A DNA stretch of 64,000 nt from Erythrobacter sp. (GCA_009993605.1 JAACTB010000015.1:88801-152800); one strand, 5' to 3'; shown: positions 44,238-54,176, counted from the first letter of the stretch. Made by a program: numbers and translations. Notes: a model not told the origin generated them from the sequence alone.

Positions 44238-44590
44238 TGGGAGCCAAGGTCGCTCTGGCGGACAAGTTCGCGGGCTTCAGCGAGACCTGGGCGCCGCGCA
44301 TCGTCGCACGCTATGAAGGCCACGAGGTGCGCATCGCGCGGCTCGACGGCGAATTTCACTGGCATGCGCACGATCACGACGAATTGTTCCTGTGCCTCGA
44401 AGGCACGCTCGACGTCGAGTTTCGCGACCGGACGGAGACGCTGGAGCCCGGCGAACTGCTGCTGATCGAAAAGGGCGCGGAACACCGCCCGGTCGCCGCG
44501 CGGGGCGAGGTCAAACTGCTGATGCTGGACCCCGCCGGATCGCCCAATACCGGCGATCACGACACCGCGACGGTCGCGGTCGACGCCTGA
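44237..44590 (+). CDS. Cupin-domain protein of the formaldehyde operon
   Basis: A 117-residue single-domain cupin. Motif 1 is HWHAHDHDELFLCLEG with His/His/Glu metal ligands, motif 2 is PGELLLIEKGAEHRPVA with the final His. It starts on the last bases of frmA (TGATG), so translation is coupled. Function not established; small cupins in such operons may bind an adduct or metal, but this is inference. Confidence 0.82.
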   Translation: MGAKVALADKFAGFSETWAPRIVARYEGHEVRIARLDGEFHWHAHDHDELFLCLEGTLDVEFRDRTETLEPGELLLIEKGAEHRPVAARGEVKLLMLDPAGSPNTGDHDTATVAVDA

Positions 44591-44616
44591 TTCACAAGCT
44601 CAAGAGGAGAGACTTT

Positions 44617-45012
44617 ATGTTCAATCACATCATGATCGGCACCAACGACATCGAGAAGTCGAAGGCGTTCTACGAAAAGGTCCTGGCCGTGCTCGGCGGG
44701 CGGGGTGCGATCGACAACACCAGCGCCAGCGGCCATCAGCGCGCGATCTTCATCCATGACGGCAACACCTTCATGCTGACCCAGCCGATCGACGGCGAGG
44801 CGGCGACCTGCGCCAACGGGATGACCATCGGCTTCAAGTGCGATTCGCCCGAACAGGTGAAGGAATTGCACGACGTGGCGGTCGCCAACGGCGCGACCAG
44901 CATCGAAGGTCCTCCCGGACCGCGCGATGCGGGACAGCTCGGCACGATGCACCTGTCCTATTTCCGCGATCTCGACGGCCACAAGATCTGCGGCATCCAC
45001 CGCGAGGCCTGA
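44617..45012 (+). CDS. VOC-family (glyoxalase-like) protein
   Basis: A 131-residue vicinal-oxygen-chelate protein, starting MFNHIMIGTNDIEKSKAFY, the standard VOC opening. A GGAGAG-type ribosome site lies before it. It has the beta-alpha-beta-beta-beta repeats, with the metal-ligand candidates H4 and E/H positions around HQRAIFIHDGNTFM and HLSYFRDLDGHKICGIH. Relatives fused or adjacent to GSH-dependent formaldehyde genes are common in alphaproteobacteria; a glutathione-adduct role is inferred. Confidence 0.85.
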   Translation: MFNHIMIGTNDIEKSKAFYEKVLAVLGGRGAIDNTSASGHQRAIFIHDGNTFMLTQPIDGEAATCANGMTIGFKCDSPEQVKELHDVAVANGATSIEGPPGPRDAGQLGTMHLSYFRDLDGHKICGIHREA

Positions 45013-45017
45013 GCTCG

Positions 45018-45866
45018 ATGGAAACGCTGAGCCAGAACCGCTCGCATGGGGGCGTGCAGGGCGTCTATTCGCACGCCTCGCAGGAAACGGGGACCGAGAT
45101 GACCTTCTCGGTCTTCGTGCCTCCTCAAGCCGACGAGCTTGGGGCTGGCGCGAAGCTTCCGGTGCTGTGGTATCTTTCGGGCCTCACCTGCACCCACGCC
45201 AACGTCACCGAGAAGGGCGAATACCGCGCGGCCTGCGCCGAACACGGCATCGTTTTCGTCGCGCCGGACACGTCGCCGCGCGGTGACGACGTGCCCGATG
45301 CGGAGGACGAATACGATTTTGGCAAAGGTGCGGGCTTCTACGTCGATGCGACCGAAGAGCCCTGGGCGAAGAACTTTCGCATGCGCAGCTATATCGAGCG
45401 GGAACTGCCCGATCTGATCGCGGCCGAATTCCCGGTCGATATGCAGCGCCAGGCGATCACCGGCCATTCCATGGGCGGCCATGGCGCGCTGACGATCGGC
45501 CTGCGCAATCCGAACCGCTTCCGCTCGATCAGTGCGTTCTCTCCCATCGTCGCGCCGAGCCGCGTGCCGTGGGGGGAAAAGGCGCTGGGCCGCTATCTCG
45601 GCGACGATCGGGACTCCTGGCGCCCCTATGACGCGGTCGCCCTGATCGAGGACGGCGCACGGCACGACCACATTTTGGTCGATCAGGGGACGGCGGACAA
45701 TTTCCTCGAAGACCAGCTCAAGACGGGCGCGCTGGCGATGGCGTGTGCGAAGGCGGGGATTGAGCCCACGATCCGCATGCAGGAGGGGTACGACCACTCC
45801 TATTATTTCATCTCCACCTTCCTGGGCGAACATGTCGCCTGGCATGGCGAGCGTCTGCGCGGCTAG
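45018..45866 (+). CDS. fghA: S-formylglutathione hydrolase
   Basis: Alpha/beta-hydrolase (esterase D family) that releases formate and glutathione, the step after FrmA. 282 residues from the ATG at 45018, five bases after the VOC stop. Nucleophile serine in ITGHSMGGHGAL; YLSGLTCTHANVTEKGEYRA is the family signature for the oxyanion region; a C-terminal His in EGYDHSYYF completes the triad. Places the four-gene unit as a glutathione-dependent formaldehyde detoxification operon. Confidence 0.94.
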   Translation: METLSQNRSHGGVQGVYSHASQETGTEMTFSVFVPPQADELGAGAKLPVLWYLSGLTCTHANVTEKGEYRAACAEHGIVFVAPDTSPRGDDVPDAEDEYDFGKGAGFYVDATEEPWAKNFRMRSYIERELPDLIAAEFPVDMQRQAITGHSMGGHGALTIGLRNPNRFRSISAFSPIVAPSRVPWGEKALGRYLGDDRDSWRPYDAVALIEDGARHDHILVDQGTADNFLEDQLKTGALAMACAKAGIEPTIRMQEGYDHSYYFISTFLGEHVAWHGERLRG

Positions 45867-45883
45867 CCCGCCCGATTGATACT

Positions 45884-46501
45884 ATGTTCGAATTTCTCCG
45901 CACCAATCAGGGGATCATCAGCGTCCTCCTCAGCATGGCGATGCTGGTCGTCTGGGTGGTCTATCTCCAGGTGCTGCTGGTGCAGGTGCGCGCCTCGCGG
46001 CGTTCCTCCATCCTGATAACCCGCGCCGCCGGACGGGGGATGCGCAGCCGGTGTCTGGTCACGAATATGAGCAGCCAGTCGCTCTACGTCACCAGTCTCC
46101 TCGGCATTCTCCATGCCGGCGACAGGCAGATCGAGATCGCGCTGACCGATCTGCGCGAACTGCCCGAGGATCTCGGCGCCGATCCCCGCTCGACCATGCG
46201 GCAGGGCAGCCTTTCGACCGGGCAATATCTCGACATCGGCCATTTCGATGACATCCTCGAAGTGATGCTGCGCGACGACGAGGCCGCCGGTCTGGAGCGT
46301 GAGGACGTGAGCCAGCTCGATCTGATCGTCGTCGCCTTCTACGCGCCCGAATCCCTGCCGGTGGGGGCGCGGCGCAGCTTCCAGTTCCGGTGGGACTCGC
46401 CCAGCGGCACCCGCGTCCAGCCGACCAGCCTCAGGACCGAACAGATCCGCGGCCACCGCCAGCGCAAGCGCCTGTTCCAGGCGGTCGAACGCCATATGTA
46501 A
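45884..46501 (+). CDS. Single-pass membrane protein of unknown function
   Basis: Not recognised. 205 residues: one N-terminal membrane helix (GIISVLLSMAMLVVWVVYLQ, about 10-29) followed by a cytosolic domain of about 165 residues with mixed strands (RCLVTNMSSQSLYVTSLLG, QLDLIVVAFYAPESLP) and a basic tail (RTEQIRGHRQRKRLFQAVER). It lies 17 bases after fghA, so may be cotranscribed, but it is a natural candidate for its own unit; it converges on metW. Confidence 0.65.
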   Translation: MFEFLRTNQGIISVLLSMAMLVVWVVYLQVLLVQVRASRRSSILITRAAGRGMRSRCLVTNMSSQSLYVTSLLGILHAGDRQIEIALTDLRELPEDLGADPRSTMRQGSLSTGQYLDIGHFDDILEVMLRDDEAAGLEREDVSQLDLIVVAFYAPESLPVGARRSFQFRWDSPSGTRVQPTSLRTEQIRGHRQRKRLFQAVERHM

Positions 46502-46507
46502 GCGCCC

Positions 46508-47089
46508 TCAGGCGAGTTCGAACACTGCGAATTCCGCGCGCAGATTGGCTCCCGCGTCGCCGATGGGCCGCTCACCCGAAAAGAACCATTCGCCCTTGAT
46601 TTGCGCGCCCTTCGCCCACGCCAGATCGCGGAAATCGGCGACGGTCACATGGTGGATATTCGCCGTCTCGTACCACGTCACCGGCAGCGCGCGCGTCACC
46701 GGCATCCGCCCGCCGAACATCAGCGCGGCGCGCGTGCGCCAGTGGGCGAAATTGGGGAAGCTGACGAAGGCCCGCGTGCCGACGCGCAAAAGCTGCTCCA
46801 GCATCCGGTCGGGCCGCGCCGCGGTCTGCAATGTCTGGCTGAGGACCGCGTAATCGAAGCTCGCATCGGGATAATCGGCGAGGTCGCGATCGGCATCGCC
46901 CTGCACCACGCTGAGCCCGCGCGCGACGCAGCGTTCGACGCAGGCCCCGTCGATCTCGATCCCGCGCACATCGCATTGCTTGTCGCGCAGCGCCAGCATC
47001 AGCGCCCCGTCCCCGCAGCCGATATCGAGCACACGGCTTCCCGGCGCGACCTGCCCAGCGATGGCGGCGAGATCGGGGCGCAGATTCAT
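46508..47089 (-). CDS. metW: Methionine biosynthesis protein MetW
   Basis: A 193-residue class I methyltransferase-like protein that is coupled to homoserine O-acetyltransferase activity in proteobacteria. Motif I is [17 protein letters not shown], followed by [16 protein letters not shown] and the C-terminal [19 protein letters not shown]. It overlaps the metX stop by four bases (ATGA), so metX and metW are one unit. Confidence 0.92.
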   Translation of the reverse strand: MNLRPDLAAIAGQVAPGSRVLDIGCGDGALMLALRDKQCDVRGIEIDGACVERCVARGLSVVQGDADRDLADYPDASFDYAVLSQTLQTAARPDRMLEQLLRVGTRAFVSFPNFAHWRTRAALMFGGRMPVTRALPVTWYETANIHHVTVADFRDLAWAKGAQIKGEWFFSGERPIGDAGANLRAEFAVFELA

Positions 47090-48174
47090 TCGACAAAGCC
47101 CTTCACCACCCGGTCCAGCGCAGGCACGTCCAACAGGAAGCTGTCATGCCCGAACGGGGCGGACAGTTCGACGAAGCTGACCGGCGCGCCAGCCGCGTTC
47201 AGCGCATGGACGATATGGCGGCTTTCCGCGGTCGGATAGAGCCAGTCGCTGTCGAAACTGACGAGGCAGAAACGCGCCGGAGTGTCCTTGAAAGCGCGGG
47301 CCAGCGATCCGCCATGTTCCTCCGCGAGATCGAAATAATCCATCGCCCGGGTGATATAGAGATAGCTGTTCGCATCGAACCGGCGGGTGAAGCCGCTGCC
47401 CTGATAGCGCAGATAGCTTTCGACCTGGAAATCGGCATCGAAGCCGAAGCTCTTTTCGGGCCGGTCCTGCAAGTTCCGCCCGAATTTCGCGGTCAGCCCG
47501 TCTTCCGAAAGATAGGTGATATGCGCCGCCATGCGCGCCACCGCGAGGCCGTTATCCGGCGTATCGCCGCCGTAATAACCGCCCTGGCGCCAATCGGGAT
47601 CGGCCATGATCGCCTGGCGGCCCAGTTCGTGAAACGCGATGTTCTGCGCCGAATGGCGGCTGGTCGAAGCGATCACGAGCACGCGTTCGGCTCGCTCGGG
47701 CCAGTTCGCCGCCAGGCTCAGCGCCTGCATCCCGCCCATCGATCCACCGACGACGGCATGGAGCCGCTCGATCCCCAGCGCGTCGAGCAGGCCGACGAGG
47801 CCGCGCACCATGTCGCGTATGGTGATGACGGGAAAGCGCATGGCATAGGGCGCCCCGTCGGGCGCGATGCTGGCGGGGCCGCTTGAGCCGAGACAGCTGC
47901 CGATGACATTAGCGCAGATGACATGATAGCGATCGGTATCGATGGGCTTGCCGGGGCCCACCATCCGTTGCCACCAGCCGGGCTTGCCCGTCAGCGGATG
48001 GGTGCTGGCGACGTACTGGTCTCCGGTCAGCGCGTGGCACAGCAGGATCGCGTTCGACCGGTCGGGCGCCAGCTCGCCATAGGTCTCGAAGGCGATCCGC
48101 GCATCGGCCAGCGCCCCGCCCCCGTCGAGCGGCAGGGGGTCCGGCAGAGTCAGGCTTTGGGGTTCGAAGGTCAC
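47086..48174 (-). CDS. metX: Homoserine O-acetyltransferase
   Basis: Alpha/beta-hydrolase that acetylates homoserine for methionine synthesis. 362 residues from the GTG at 48174, fitting the family start ([19 protein letters not shown]). Nucleophile serine in [28 protein letters not shown] is the substrate loop; the catalytic Asp and His lie in the [11 protein letters not shown] and FGHDSFLLD segments. Longer upstream open codons overlap an intergenic repeat-like sequence (SRPSTSSGG) and are rejected. No SAM riboswitch was seen upstream. Confidence 0.94.
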   Translation of the reverse strand: MTFEPQSLTLPDPLPLDGGGALADARIAFETYGELAPDRSNAILLCHALTGDQYVASTHPLTGKPGWWQRMVGPGKPIDTDRYHVICANVIGSCLGSSGPASIAPDGAPYAMRFPVITIRDMVRGLVGLLDALGIERLHAVVGGSMGGMQALSLAANWPERAERVLVIASTSRHSAQNIAFHELGRQAIMADPDWRQGGYYGGDTPDNGLAVARMAAHITYLSEDGLTAKFGRNLQDRPEKSFGFDADFQVESYLRYQGSGFTRRFDANSYLYITRAMDYFDLAEEHGGSLARAFKDTPARFCLVSFDSDWLYPTAESRHIVHALNAAGAPVSFVELSAPFGHDSFLLDVPALDRVVKGFVE

Positions 48175-48223
48175 GCGGGTCTTTTCTCGGCGGGTAAGGC
48201 GCGCACCGCCTCTAACCGTTCCG

Positions 48224-48242
48224 CCCGAGCTTGTCGAAGGCC
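48224..48242. repeat. Possible dispersed intergenic motif near metX/hisC
   Basis: CCCGAGCTTGTCGAAGGCC, in the divergent metX/hisC gap, resembles the (G)AGCTTGTCGAAGG element that I recall as scattered through sphingomonad genomes. Only one copy is visible here, so repeat status is from memory. Confidence 0.35.
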
Positions 48243-48253
48243 TGCTTTTCTTT

Positions 48254-49369
48254 ATGGCGAAGCGCATCATGGCCGATCGCCCCACACCCAAACCCTGGAT
48301 CGACGCGATCCATCCCTACGTCCCCGGCAAGGCGAAATCCGCCGACGGGCGCGAACTCGTCAAGCTGTCCGCCAACGAGAATCCTTTGGGGTGCAGCCCA
48401 ATGGTGATCGACGCGCTGGCTAAGGCCCATTCGCCTACGCTGTATCCCGATCCCGACGCGAAGGACCTGCGCGCGGCGATCGGGGCGCTGCACGGGATCG
48501 ATCCGGCACGGATCGTGTGCGGAACGGGCTCGGGCGAGCTGTTGCATGGCGCGGTGCAGGCCTTTGCAGGAACGGGCGACGAGGTTCTGTTCTCGCGCTA
48601 TTCCTTCTCGCTCTATCCCCTGCTGGCGCACAAGGTCGGGGCCGAGCCTGTGCTGGCGGAGGCGAAGGAGTACGGCGCCGATGTCGACGCGCTGCTCGCC
48701 GCCGTGACCGAGCGGACGCGGGTCGTCCTGCTCGACAATCCCAACAATCCGGTCGGCAGCTGGCTCGATGCGGGCGAGGTCGCGCGGCTTCACGCAGGTC
48801 TCAGGCCGGATATCCTGCTGGTGGTCGATCAGGCCTATGCCGAATATCTCTCGCCAGACCTAGACGATGGCGGGCTGGCTTTGGCCGCCACGCATGATAA
48901 CGTGCTGGTCACGCGCACATTCTCGAAGGCTTACGGGATCGCGGGCGAGCGGGTCGGCTGGGCGACGGGAGCGCCGGCGCTGGTCGACATGCTCAATCGC
49001 CTGCGGGGTGCCTTCAACGTGACGAGCGGGGGCCAGCGCGCCGCGCTCGCCGCGCTGGAGGACCAGTCGTTCGTCCGCAGGAGCCAGGAAGGCAACAGCG
49101 CCGTGCGCGCCCGCTTCGCCGAACGGATCGCGATGCTGGGCAATCACGGCCTGAGCATTGTGCCGAGCGAGGCGAATTTCCTGCTGGTGCTGTTCGAAGG
49201 CGCGCTCACCGCCGAAGCCGCGATGGGCGCGCTTGCCGAGGCGGGGTATGCGGTGCGCCACCTGCCGGGACAGAACCTGCCCCATGCGCTGCGCATCACG
49301 ATCGGGACCGAGGCGCAGATGGACGAGGTCGCGGCAGTGCTGAGGCGTGAGGCCGAAGCCGCTGGTTAA
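48254..49369 (+). CDS. hisC: Histidinol-phosphate aminotransferase
   Basis: PLP-dependent class II aminotransferase, converting imidazole acetol-phosphate to histidinol phosphate. 371 residues; a second ATG at 48269 ([17 protein letters not shown]) is also plausible. The N-terminal [15 protein letters not shown] is the family signature; [10 protein letters not shown] holds the Asn/Asp pyridoxal contact; the catalytic lysine lies in [16 protein letters not shown]. Its stop shares the TTAA palindrome with the convergent plsC-like gene. Confidence 0.93.
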   Translation: MAKRIMADRPTPKPWIDAIHPYVPGKAKSADGRELVKLSANENPLGCSPMVIDALAKAHSPTLYPDPDAKDLRAAIGALHGIDPARIVCGTGSGELLHGAVQAFAGTGDEVLFSRYSFSLYPLLAHKVGAEPVLAEAKEYGADVDALLAAVTERTRVVLLDNPNNPVGSWLDAGEVARLHAGLRPDILLVVDQAYAEYLSPDLDDGGLALAATHDNVLVTRTFSKAYGIAGERVGWATGAPALVDMLNRLRGAFNVTSGGQRAALAALEDQSFVRRSQEGNSAVRARFAERIAMLGNHGLSIVPSEANFLLVLFEGALTAEAAMGALAEAGYAVRHLPGQNLPHALRITIGTEAQMDEVAAVLRREAEAAG

Positions 49370-50058
49370 TCGCCCGCAGGCTGGTTCAGCGCGTTGATCG
49401 CGGCCAGCACGCGTGCCTCGATCTCGGCGCGCGGCAAGCCGGGCGGGATCGGGTCGCCGAAGCGATAAGTTATCGTGCCGCGCCGCTTCAGGCCGTGATG
49501 ATAGACCGGGCCGCTATCGACCGCGACGGGCACCACGGGAAGGCCCATCATCTTGTAGAGCCCGGCAAATCCCGCCTGCAGGGCGCGCACCTCGCCATGG
49601 GGCACGCGCGTGCCTTCGGGGAAGATCACCAGCGGGCGCCCATCCGCAATCGCCCCCTTCGCCGCGCGGATCATCGCCCGCAGCGTCGATGCCCCCGCCT
49701 CGCGCGCAACCGGCACGAGGCCATAGGCGAGCGCGGCCTTGCCCCAGCCGGGGATGGCGAACAGCTCCTGCTTGGCGAAGACGGCGGGCGTGTCGAACAG
49801 GGTGGGCGCGTCGATCGCTTCGAAGAAGCTTTCGTGCTTGACTGCGTAGAGGACGGGTTCGGACAGCGGCGCGCCTTCGAGCTTCACCTCGATCCCGAGC
49901 AGGTTGACGACGCACCAGCGCTGCAACCCGCTCCAATTGCTGACTCGCCTGCGAAACACCTCGCGCCCGAACGGGATCGCCAGCAATGCCGCCGACGTCA
50001 CCACGATCGAACCGAGATAGAAGGTCAGATAGAAGGCGATATTGCGCAGCAGCTTCAC
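49366..50058 (-). CDS. plsC: 1-acyl-glycerol-3-phosphate acyltransferase (PlsC-like)
   Basis: Lysophosphatidic acid acyltransferase, 230 residues from the GTG at 50058 ([17 protein letters not shown], a membrane helix at 7-27). The catalytic motif is usually H-x4-D; here [11 protein letters not shown] gives H-x5/6 and acid variants, followed by FPEGTR. The start overlaps the YdcF stop by four bases. It ends the ftsE-ftsX-ydcF-plsC operon. Confidence 0.88.
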   Translation of the reverse strand: MKLLRNIAFYLTFYLGSIVVTSAALLAIPFGREVFRRRVSNWSGLQRWCVVNLLGIEVKLEGAPLSEPVLYAVKHESFFEAIDAPTLFDTPAVFAKQELFAIPGWGKAALAYGLVPVAREAGASTLRAMIRAAKGAIADGRPLVIFPEGTRVPHGEVRALQAGFAGLYKMMGLPVVPVAVDSGPVYHHGLKRRGTITYRFGDPIPPGLPRAEIEARVLAAINALNQPAGD

Positions 50059-50585
50059 AGGGAAAACCCTTGCGAGACCGTCGCCAGCAGCAATTTGTTG
50101 TATTCGAGGAAGAGCTGCCGGAAATCGGGATCGGACGGCACCGCATCCTCCAGTATCGTCACACCTTCGGGCAGCGCGCCGCGCATTTCGGACGCGGCCC
50201 GGCGCATATGCCAGTCCGTGGTGACGAGGCGCACGGTCTCGACATCGTTGTCGCGCATCCACTGCGCCGCTTCGCCCGCATTGCTGCGCGTGTCCACCGC
50301 GAGGAAGCCCAGCGTGACGCAGCAGTCCATCTCCTGCTCCGTCACGTCGAACTGGGCGGCGAATTCGCCCGGCTTGACTTCGGGATCGACGCCCGACACC
50401 AGCATCCGCTCCGCATCGCCATCGCGCAGCACCTCCAGCCCGCGCGGGATGCGCCCGCTGGCCCCGGTCGGCACGATGACCGCATCGGTCTTCACATGGG
50501 TGAGCGGCTGCGGCAGCGTCACCGCGAAAGCGATGAAGCCGAGCGCGTAGACGAGAACGATAAAGGCGGCGAAGCGAAGGATCAC
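50055..50585 (-). CDS. YdcF-family (DUF218) protein
   Basis: A 176-residue protein with one N-terminal membrane helix (FAAFIVLVYALGFIAFAVTL) and a DUF218 fold: TDAVIVPTGASGRIPRGLEV, ERMLVSGVDPE, and LVTTDWHMRRAASEMR. GTG start at 50585 overlaps the ftsX stop by four bases. DUF218 proteins such as SanA and YdcF act in envelope integrity, but the reaction is unknown. Confidence 0.83.
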   Translation of the reverse strand: MILRFAAFIVLVYALGFIAFAVTLPQPLTHVKTDAVIVPTGASGRIPRGLEVLRDGDAERMLVSGVDPEVKPGEFAAQFDVTEQEMDCCVTLGFLAVDTRSNAGEAAQWMRDNDVETVRLVTTDWHMRRAASEMRGALPEGVTILEDAVPSDPDFRQLFLEYNKLLLATVSQGFSL

Positions 50586-51553
50586 GGCATCTTTCCTAGC
50601 GATGCCATTACCGTCATTCGCGCGGTGAGCAAGGCAATCGCAGCCCCCGCCACCGGGACCAGCGCAAGCAGGAGCCAGTCGCCGAAATCGAGGCCCCCGC
50701 CCGCCACCATGCCCGATTCGAGCGCGGCGAATTGCGCGCCGAGCACGCTCAGCCCGATCGCGCCCAGAACCAGGCCGACCGCGCCGCCAAGGGCCGCGTC
50801 GATCACTGCCGAACGCTGGAAGATGCGCGCGATCTGGCCGTCGGTCCCGCCGAGGAGATGCACCACTTCGATCGTGCCGCGATTGGCGTTGAGCGCGTTT
50901 CGGGCCGCGAGCCACACCGCCGCCGCGCTGGTGAAAGCGAGCAGCGCGATCAGGCCGAGCGCCAACCAGCGCAACGCCGAGATCGCATCGAAGACCGGAC
51001 CGAGCCACTGGGCCTGCGCATCGACCCGCGCATCGGGCGCGACCGGGCCGAGCGCGGCGCGCAGCTCGGCAAGCGCGCGCGTATCGGCAGCGCCCGCCAG
51101 ATTGACGTCGATCAGCGCGGGCAGGGGCACCGCCTCGCTGCGCACGCCGCCGCCCAGCCAGGGTTCGATCAGAGCTTCGAGTTCGCTCTCGGGCACGAGC
51201 CGCTGGGCCTGGACCATGTCGAGCGTGTCGAGCGCGGCCAATGCCCGGCGCGCCTGTGCATCGCGCAGCGCCGGATCGGCCTCGACGATCTGGATGGTGA
51301 CGCCGCCGGACAGGTCGCTGCGCGCCTGCGCTGCGAGATTGGCCATGGCGATCGCCCCGCCCGCCGCCAGCACGGTCAGCGCGACCATGATCGCGATCAC
51401 CCACGGCATCGGCCCGCCGAGCCGCGCGCGAGGGAGGATGTGCGATGCGGCCCGCCCGCGGAATGCTGCTCGCCCGCGCTCGAACGCGCGCGCCGCGGCG
51501 ACGGGGATCGGAGAAGGCGGTTTGCCATCGGGCAGGAAGGAGGGGCGCTTCAT
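50582..51553 (-). CDS. ftsX: FtsX-like cell-division ABC permease
   Basis: Permease subunit of FtsEX, which links cytokinesis to periplasmic amidase/hydrolase control. 323 residues: an N-terminal cytosolic stretch, a transmembrane helix ([20 protein letters not shown]), a periplasmic domain of about 110 residues ([19 protein letters not shown]), then three more membrane helices ([20 protein letters not shown] ...). It overlaps ftsE by four bases. Confidence 0.88.
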   Translation of the reverse strand: MKRPSFLPDGKPPSPIPVAAARAFERGRAAFRGRAASHILPRARLGGPMPWVIAIMVALTVLAAGGAIAMANLAAQARSDLSGGVTIQIVEADPALRDAQARRALAALDTLDMVQAQRLVPESELEALIEPWLGGGVRSEAVPLPALIDVNLAGAADTRALAELRAALGPVAPDARVDAQAQWLGPVFDAISALRWLALGLIALLAFTSAAAVWLAARNALNANRGTIEVVHLLGGTDGQIARIFQRSAVIDAALGGAVGLVLGAIGLSVLGAQFAALESGMVAGGGLDFGDWLLLALVPVAGAAIALLTARMTVMASLGKMP

Positions 51554-52293
51554 CCGCCTTCACCCGACAGTTCGCGCCGGGGCGGAAAGCGCAGCGCGCC
51601 GGTGGGATCGGACAGATGCCCCTTGTCGAGCCGCATGATCAGCGAATCCGGCACCTTCTTCAGCAGCTGCACATCATGCGTCGCGACCACCACCGTCGTC
51701 CCGAGGCGGTTCAGCGCTTCGAACAGGCGGATCAGCTTCAGCGCCATCTCCGGGTCCACGTTCCCGGTCGGCTCGTCCGCCACCAGCAGGTCGGGCCGAC
51801 CGATCACCGCCCGCGCAATCGCGACGCGCTGCTGCTCGCCGCCCGACAGCGTCGCGGGCCGTGCATCGGCGCGATGGCCCAGGCCGACCCAGTCGAGCAT
51901 GTCCGCGACAGGCTGCGCCAGATCCTCCTCGCGCACGCCCGAGACGCGCAGCGGCATGGCGATATTGTCGTAGGCCGAGAGGTGCTCGATCAGGCGGAAA
52001 TCCTGGAACACGACGCCCAGACGCCGCCGGAACGAAGGCAATTGCGCGCGCGGCTGCGTGATGACGTCGCGCCCGAACATGCGGATCGCCCCGCGCGAGG
52101 GGCGCTGGGCGAGATAGAGCAGCTTCAGAAGCGAGGTCTTGCCCGCCCCGCTCGCCCCGGTGAGGAAATAGAAGCGGCCGGGAAACAGGGTGAAGGACAG
52201 ATCGCTCAACACCTCGCGATCGGTGCCGTAGCGAAGCCCGACATTGTCGAAACGCGCGACCTCATCCTCGCCCTTGGGGATGGGGCGGTTCAC
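51550..52293 (-). CDS. ftsE: FtsE, cell-division ABC transporter ATPase
   Basis: ATPase partner of FtsX. 247 residues from the GTG at 52293; other upstream codons cannot be excluded. Walker [13 protein letters not shown] signature [14 protein letters not shown], Walker [13 protein letters not shown] and the H-switch ATHD are all present; [12 protein letters not shown] is the usual start. It is divergent from the zinc-ribbon gene with a 199-base gap. Confidence 0.93.
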   Translation of the reverse strand: MNRPIPKGEDEVARFDNVGLRYGTDREVLSDLSFTLFPGRFYFLTGASGAGKTSLLKLLYLAQRPSRGAIRMFGRDVITQPRAQLPSFRRRLGVVFQDFRLIEHLSAYDNIAMPLRVSGVREEDLAQPVADMLDWVGLGHRADARPATLSGGEQQRVAIARAVIGRPDLLVADEPTGNVDPEMALKLIRLFEALNRLGTTVVVATHDVQLLKKVPDSLIMRLDKGHLSDPTGALRFPPRRELSGEGG

Positions 52294-52492
52294 GATAGTG
52301 ACCAACGCGCCATCGGCCGACCCGTGTCGATCGATCGCACCGCCACACCGCCCGTGTCGCCCAAGTCGCCCGTCCGTATCATCCCGCTTGGCCCTATAGC
52401 GGCGCATCGGTGTGGAAAAAAGGCCGCATCGGCCCGCTGTTCACGGTGGCACACTTGTTGCGGTTTGCGCACGGGTCTAGGACTGTCCGACC

Positions 52493-53395
52493 ATGATTAT
52501 CGCCTGCCCCGCCTGCGCCACGCGCTATGTCGTGCCCGACAGCGCGATCGGCGTGGAAGGACGCACGGTCCGCTGCGCGAAATGCAAGCATAGCTGGTTC
52601 CAGGACGGGCCGGACATCGCCAGGCCCGAAGCGGACGCAAAACAGGCGGAGGCACGGCCTTTCGTCGGCGAAGCGCCGCCTCCCGCGCCGCCCCCGACGC
52701 CGTCGCCCACCCCTTCGCCCAAGCCTGCGGTCCCTGCTCCGGCAGCCAGCGACCCGGCATCGGACGATCAAGCGGCGGCTCCAGCCGTGCAGTCAGACGT
52801 TCACGAAGACGATGCCGAACGCGATCCGTCCTCCGATCGCTTCGCCACCGGCCCCAGCTTCGACGAAGGCGATCCGCCCTACGGCGAATTGCCCGATGCG
52901 CCGCCGCGCCCCGCGGTCTACGACGACACCGTCAGCCAGTTCGATTACAGCCCGCCCTTCCGCCCGCGCCGCAATTACGTGAAATTGTGGACCTGGGCGG
53001 CGGGCATATTCGCAGTGCTTGCGCTGGGCACGGTGGTGGCGGCGAACACGTTCGGCCTGCCGTCCTGGATGCCGGTGGACCGGCCGCTCTTCGCGGTCGC
53101 GGAGCCCGATCTGGAGCTGGAATTTCCGGTCGAGGAACAGGAGCGGCGCACTCTGCCCAACGGGACCGAATATTTCGGCGCGCGCATCATCGTCACCAAC
53201 ACCGCACGCGAAACGCGCAGCGTGCCGCCGATCCTGATCGTGCTGCGCGACGGGCGCGAACGCGTGGTGTTCAGTTGGGAAGTCACTCCGCCCAAAGCCT
53301 CTTTGGCACCCGGCGAATCGATGACGATCAACGAAGCGACCACGGACGTGCCGAAATCCGCCGTCATCGCCGAGGTGGGCTGGGCCCCGCGCTGA
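52493..53395 (+). CDS. MJ0042-type zinc-ribbon membrane protein
   Basis: A 300-residue protein. The N-terminus is a two-CxxC zinc ribbon (CPACATRYVVPD, VRCAKCKHSWF). A 120-residue Pro/Asp-rich, disordered linker follows, then one membrane helix (LWTWAAGIFAVLALGTVVAA, about 165-184) and a periplasmic C-terminal domain with Ig-like strands (EYFGARIIVTNTARETRSVP and PGESMTINEA). This layout, next to ftsEX, is conserved in alphaproteobacteria, but its role is not proven. Confidence 0.82.
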   Translation: MIIACPACATRYVVPDSAIGVEGRTVRCAKCKHSWFQDGPDIARPEADAKQAEARPFVGEAPPPAPPPTPSPTPSPKPAVPAPAASDPASDDQAAAPAVQSDVHEDDAERDPSSDRFATGPSFDEGDPPYGELPDAPPRPAVYDDTVSQFDYSPPFRPRRNYVKLWTWAAGIFAVLALGTVVAANTFGLPSWMPVDRPLFAVAEPDLELEFPVEEQERRTLPNGTEYFGARIIVTNTARETRSVPPILIVLRDGRERVVFSWEVTPPKASLAPGESMTINEATTDVPKSAVIAEVGWAPR

Positions 53396-53556
53396 GCGGC
53401 TCGCGGCGTCCTGGCGGCGGTCTCGAGACTTTCTCAAAGGCGATGATGGAAGCGATCGCGCGCGTCTCGCCAAAACGCTTGCGGCCCCCCTGCACCGCTG
53501 CTAGTGGCGCGCTCCTACCGACGCGGGGGCCTCCTGGATCGCCCCCACGGTCATGT

Positions 53557-53643
53557 GCGGTCGTGGCGGAATTGGTAGACGCGCAACGTTGAGGTCGTTG
53601 TGGGCGAAAGCCCGTGGAAGTTCGAGTCTTCTCGACCGCACCA
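53557..53643 (+). tRNA. tRNA-Leu(GAG)
   Basis: An 87-base tRNA with a long variable arm and encoded CCA. Acceptor stem GCGGTCG with CGACCGC, D-arm GGCGGAATTGGTAGACGC, anticodon loop TTGAGGT (anticodon GAG), variable arm TGGGCGAAAGCCCGT, T-arm GAAGTTCGAGTCTTC. Confidence 0.97.
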
Positions 53644-53782
53644 TCCCTTCTCGGTATTGTGATCCAAAGCCGCTCTTGCGGCCCCCGGTCCTTTTAATCT
53701 CCTCCTCCATAGCGGAATTGCCCATCGCGCCCTTGCGGCGTGAACCGCTCGGCTTTCCAACCGTTACCCGATCGAACGGACA

Positions 53783-54176
53783 ATGAAGGGGAGACCATCC
53801 GTGGACGACGATCGCATCTGGGAATTCGAGCGCGAATTGTGGCTGGGAGGCGGCGACGTCTACCGGGAAAGGGGTATCACAGGACTGCGTGATGGGCCTG
53901 CCGCAGCAGCCGTTCCTGTTCGACCACGAAGCTGCCACCAGGGCAGTGGAAAGCACGCCGGTGTGGAGCAAGATCGATTTCGCGGACACGCGCGTAACGC
54001 GGCGCGACGACGGCCTCATCATCATCGGCTATCGCGCACATGCGAAGCGCGACGGAAGTGATTATCATGCGGTCTGCACCAGCACGCTCCAGCGCCTCGA
54101 GCATGAAAACTGGGTAGTCATCCAGCACCAGCAGACGCCCTTTGGCGTCGAGGTGAAAGACCCCGACGCGGGCTGA
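53783..54176 (+). pseudogene. SnoaL/DUF4440-like gene with a +1 frameshift in a G tract
   Basis: Two frames join into one NTF2-fold small protein. Frame one codes MKGRPSVDDDRIWEFERELW and GGGDVYRER; then the reading frame must shift at the GGGG run 53871-53874. Removing one G gives YRERVSQDCVMGLPQQPF, which continues into the second frame: AVESTPVWSKIDF, RDDGLIIIGYRAHAKRDGSD, CTSTLQRLEHENWVVIQHQQ. Both halves show family-like similarity, so a one-base indel is likelier than two genes. It could be a true pseudogene, a sequencing error or a slippery phase-variable site. A tRNA-Leu lies upstream; a terminator follows. Confidence 0.72.

Noticed and set aside
48175..48253. SAM-II or similar riboswitch before metX
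   Set aside because: No matching helices or conserved loops were visible in the 79-base gap.
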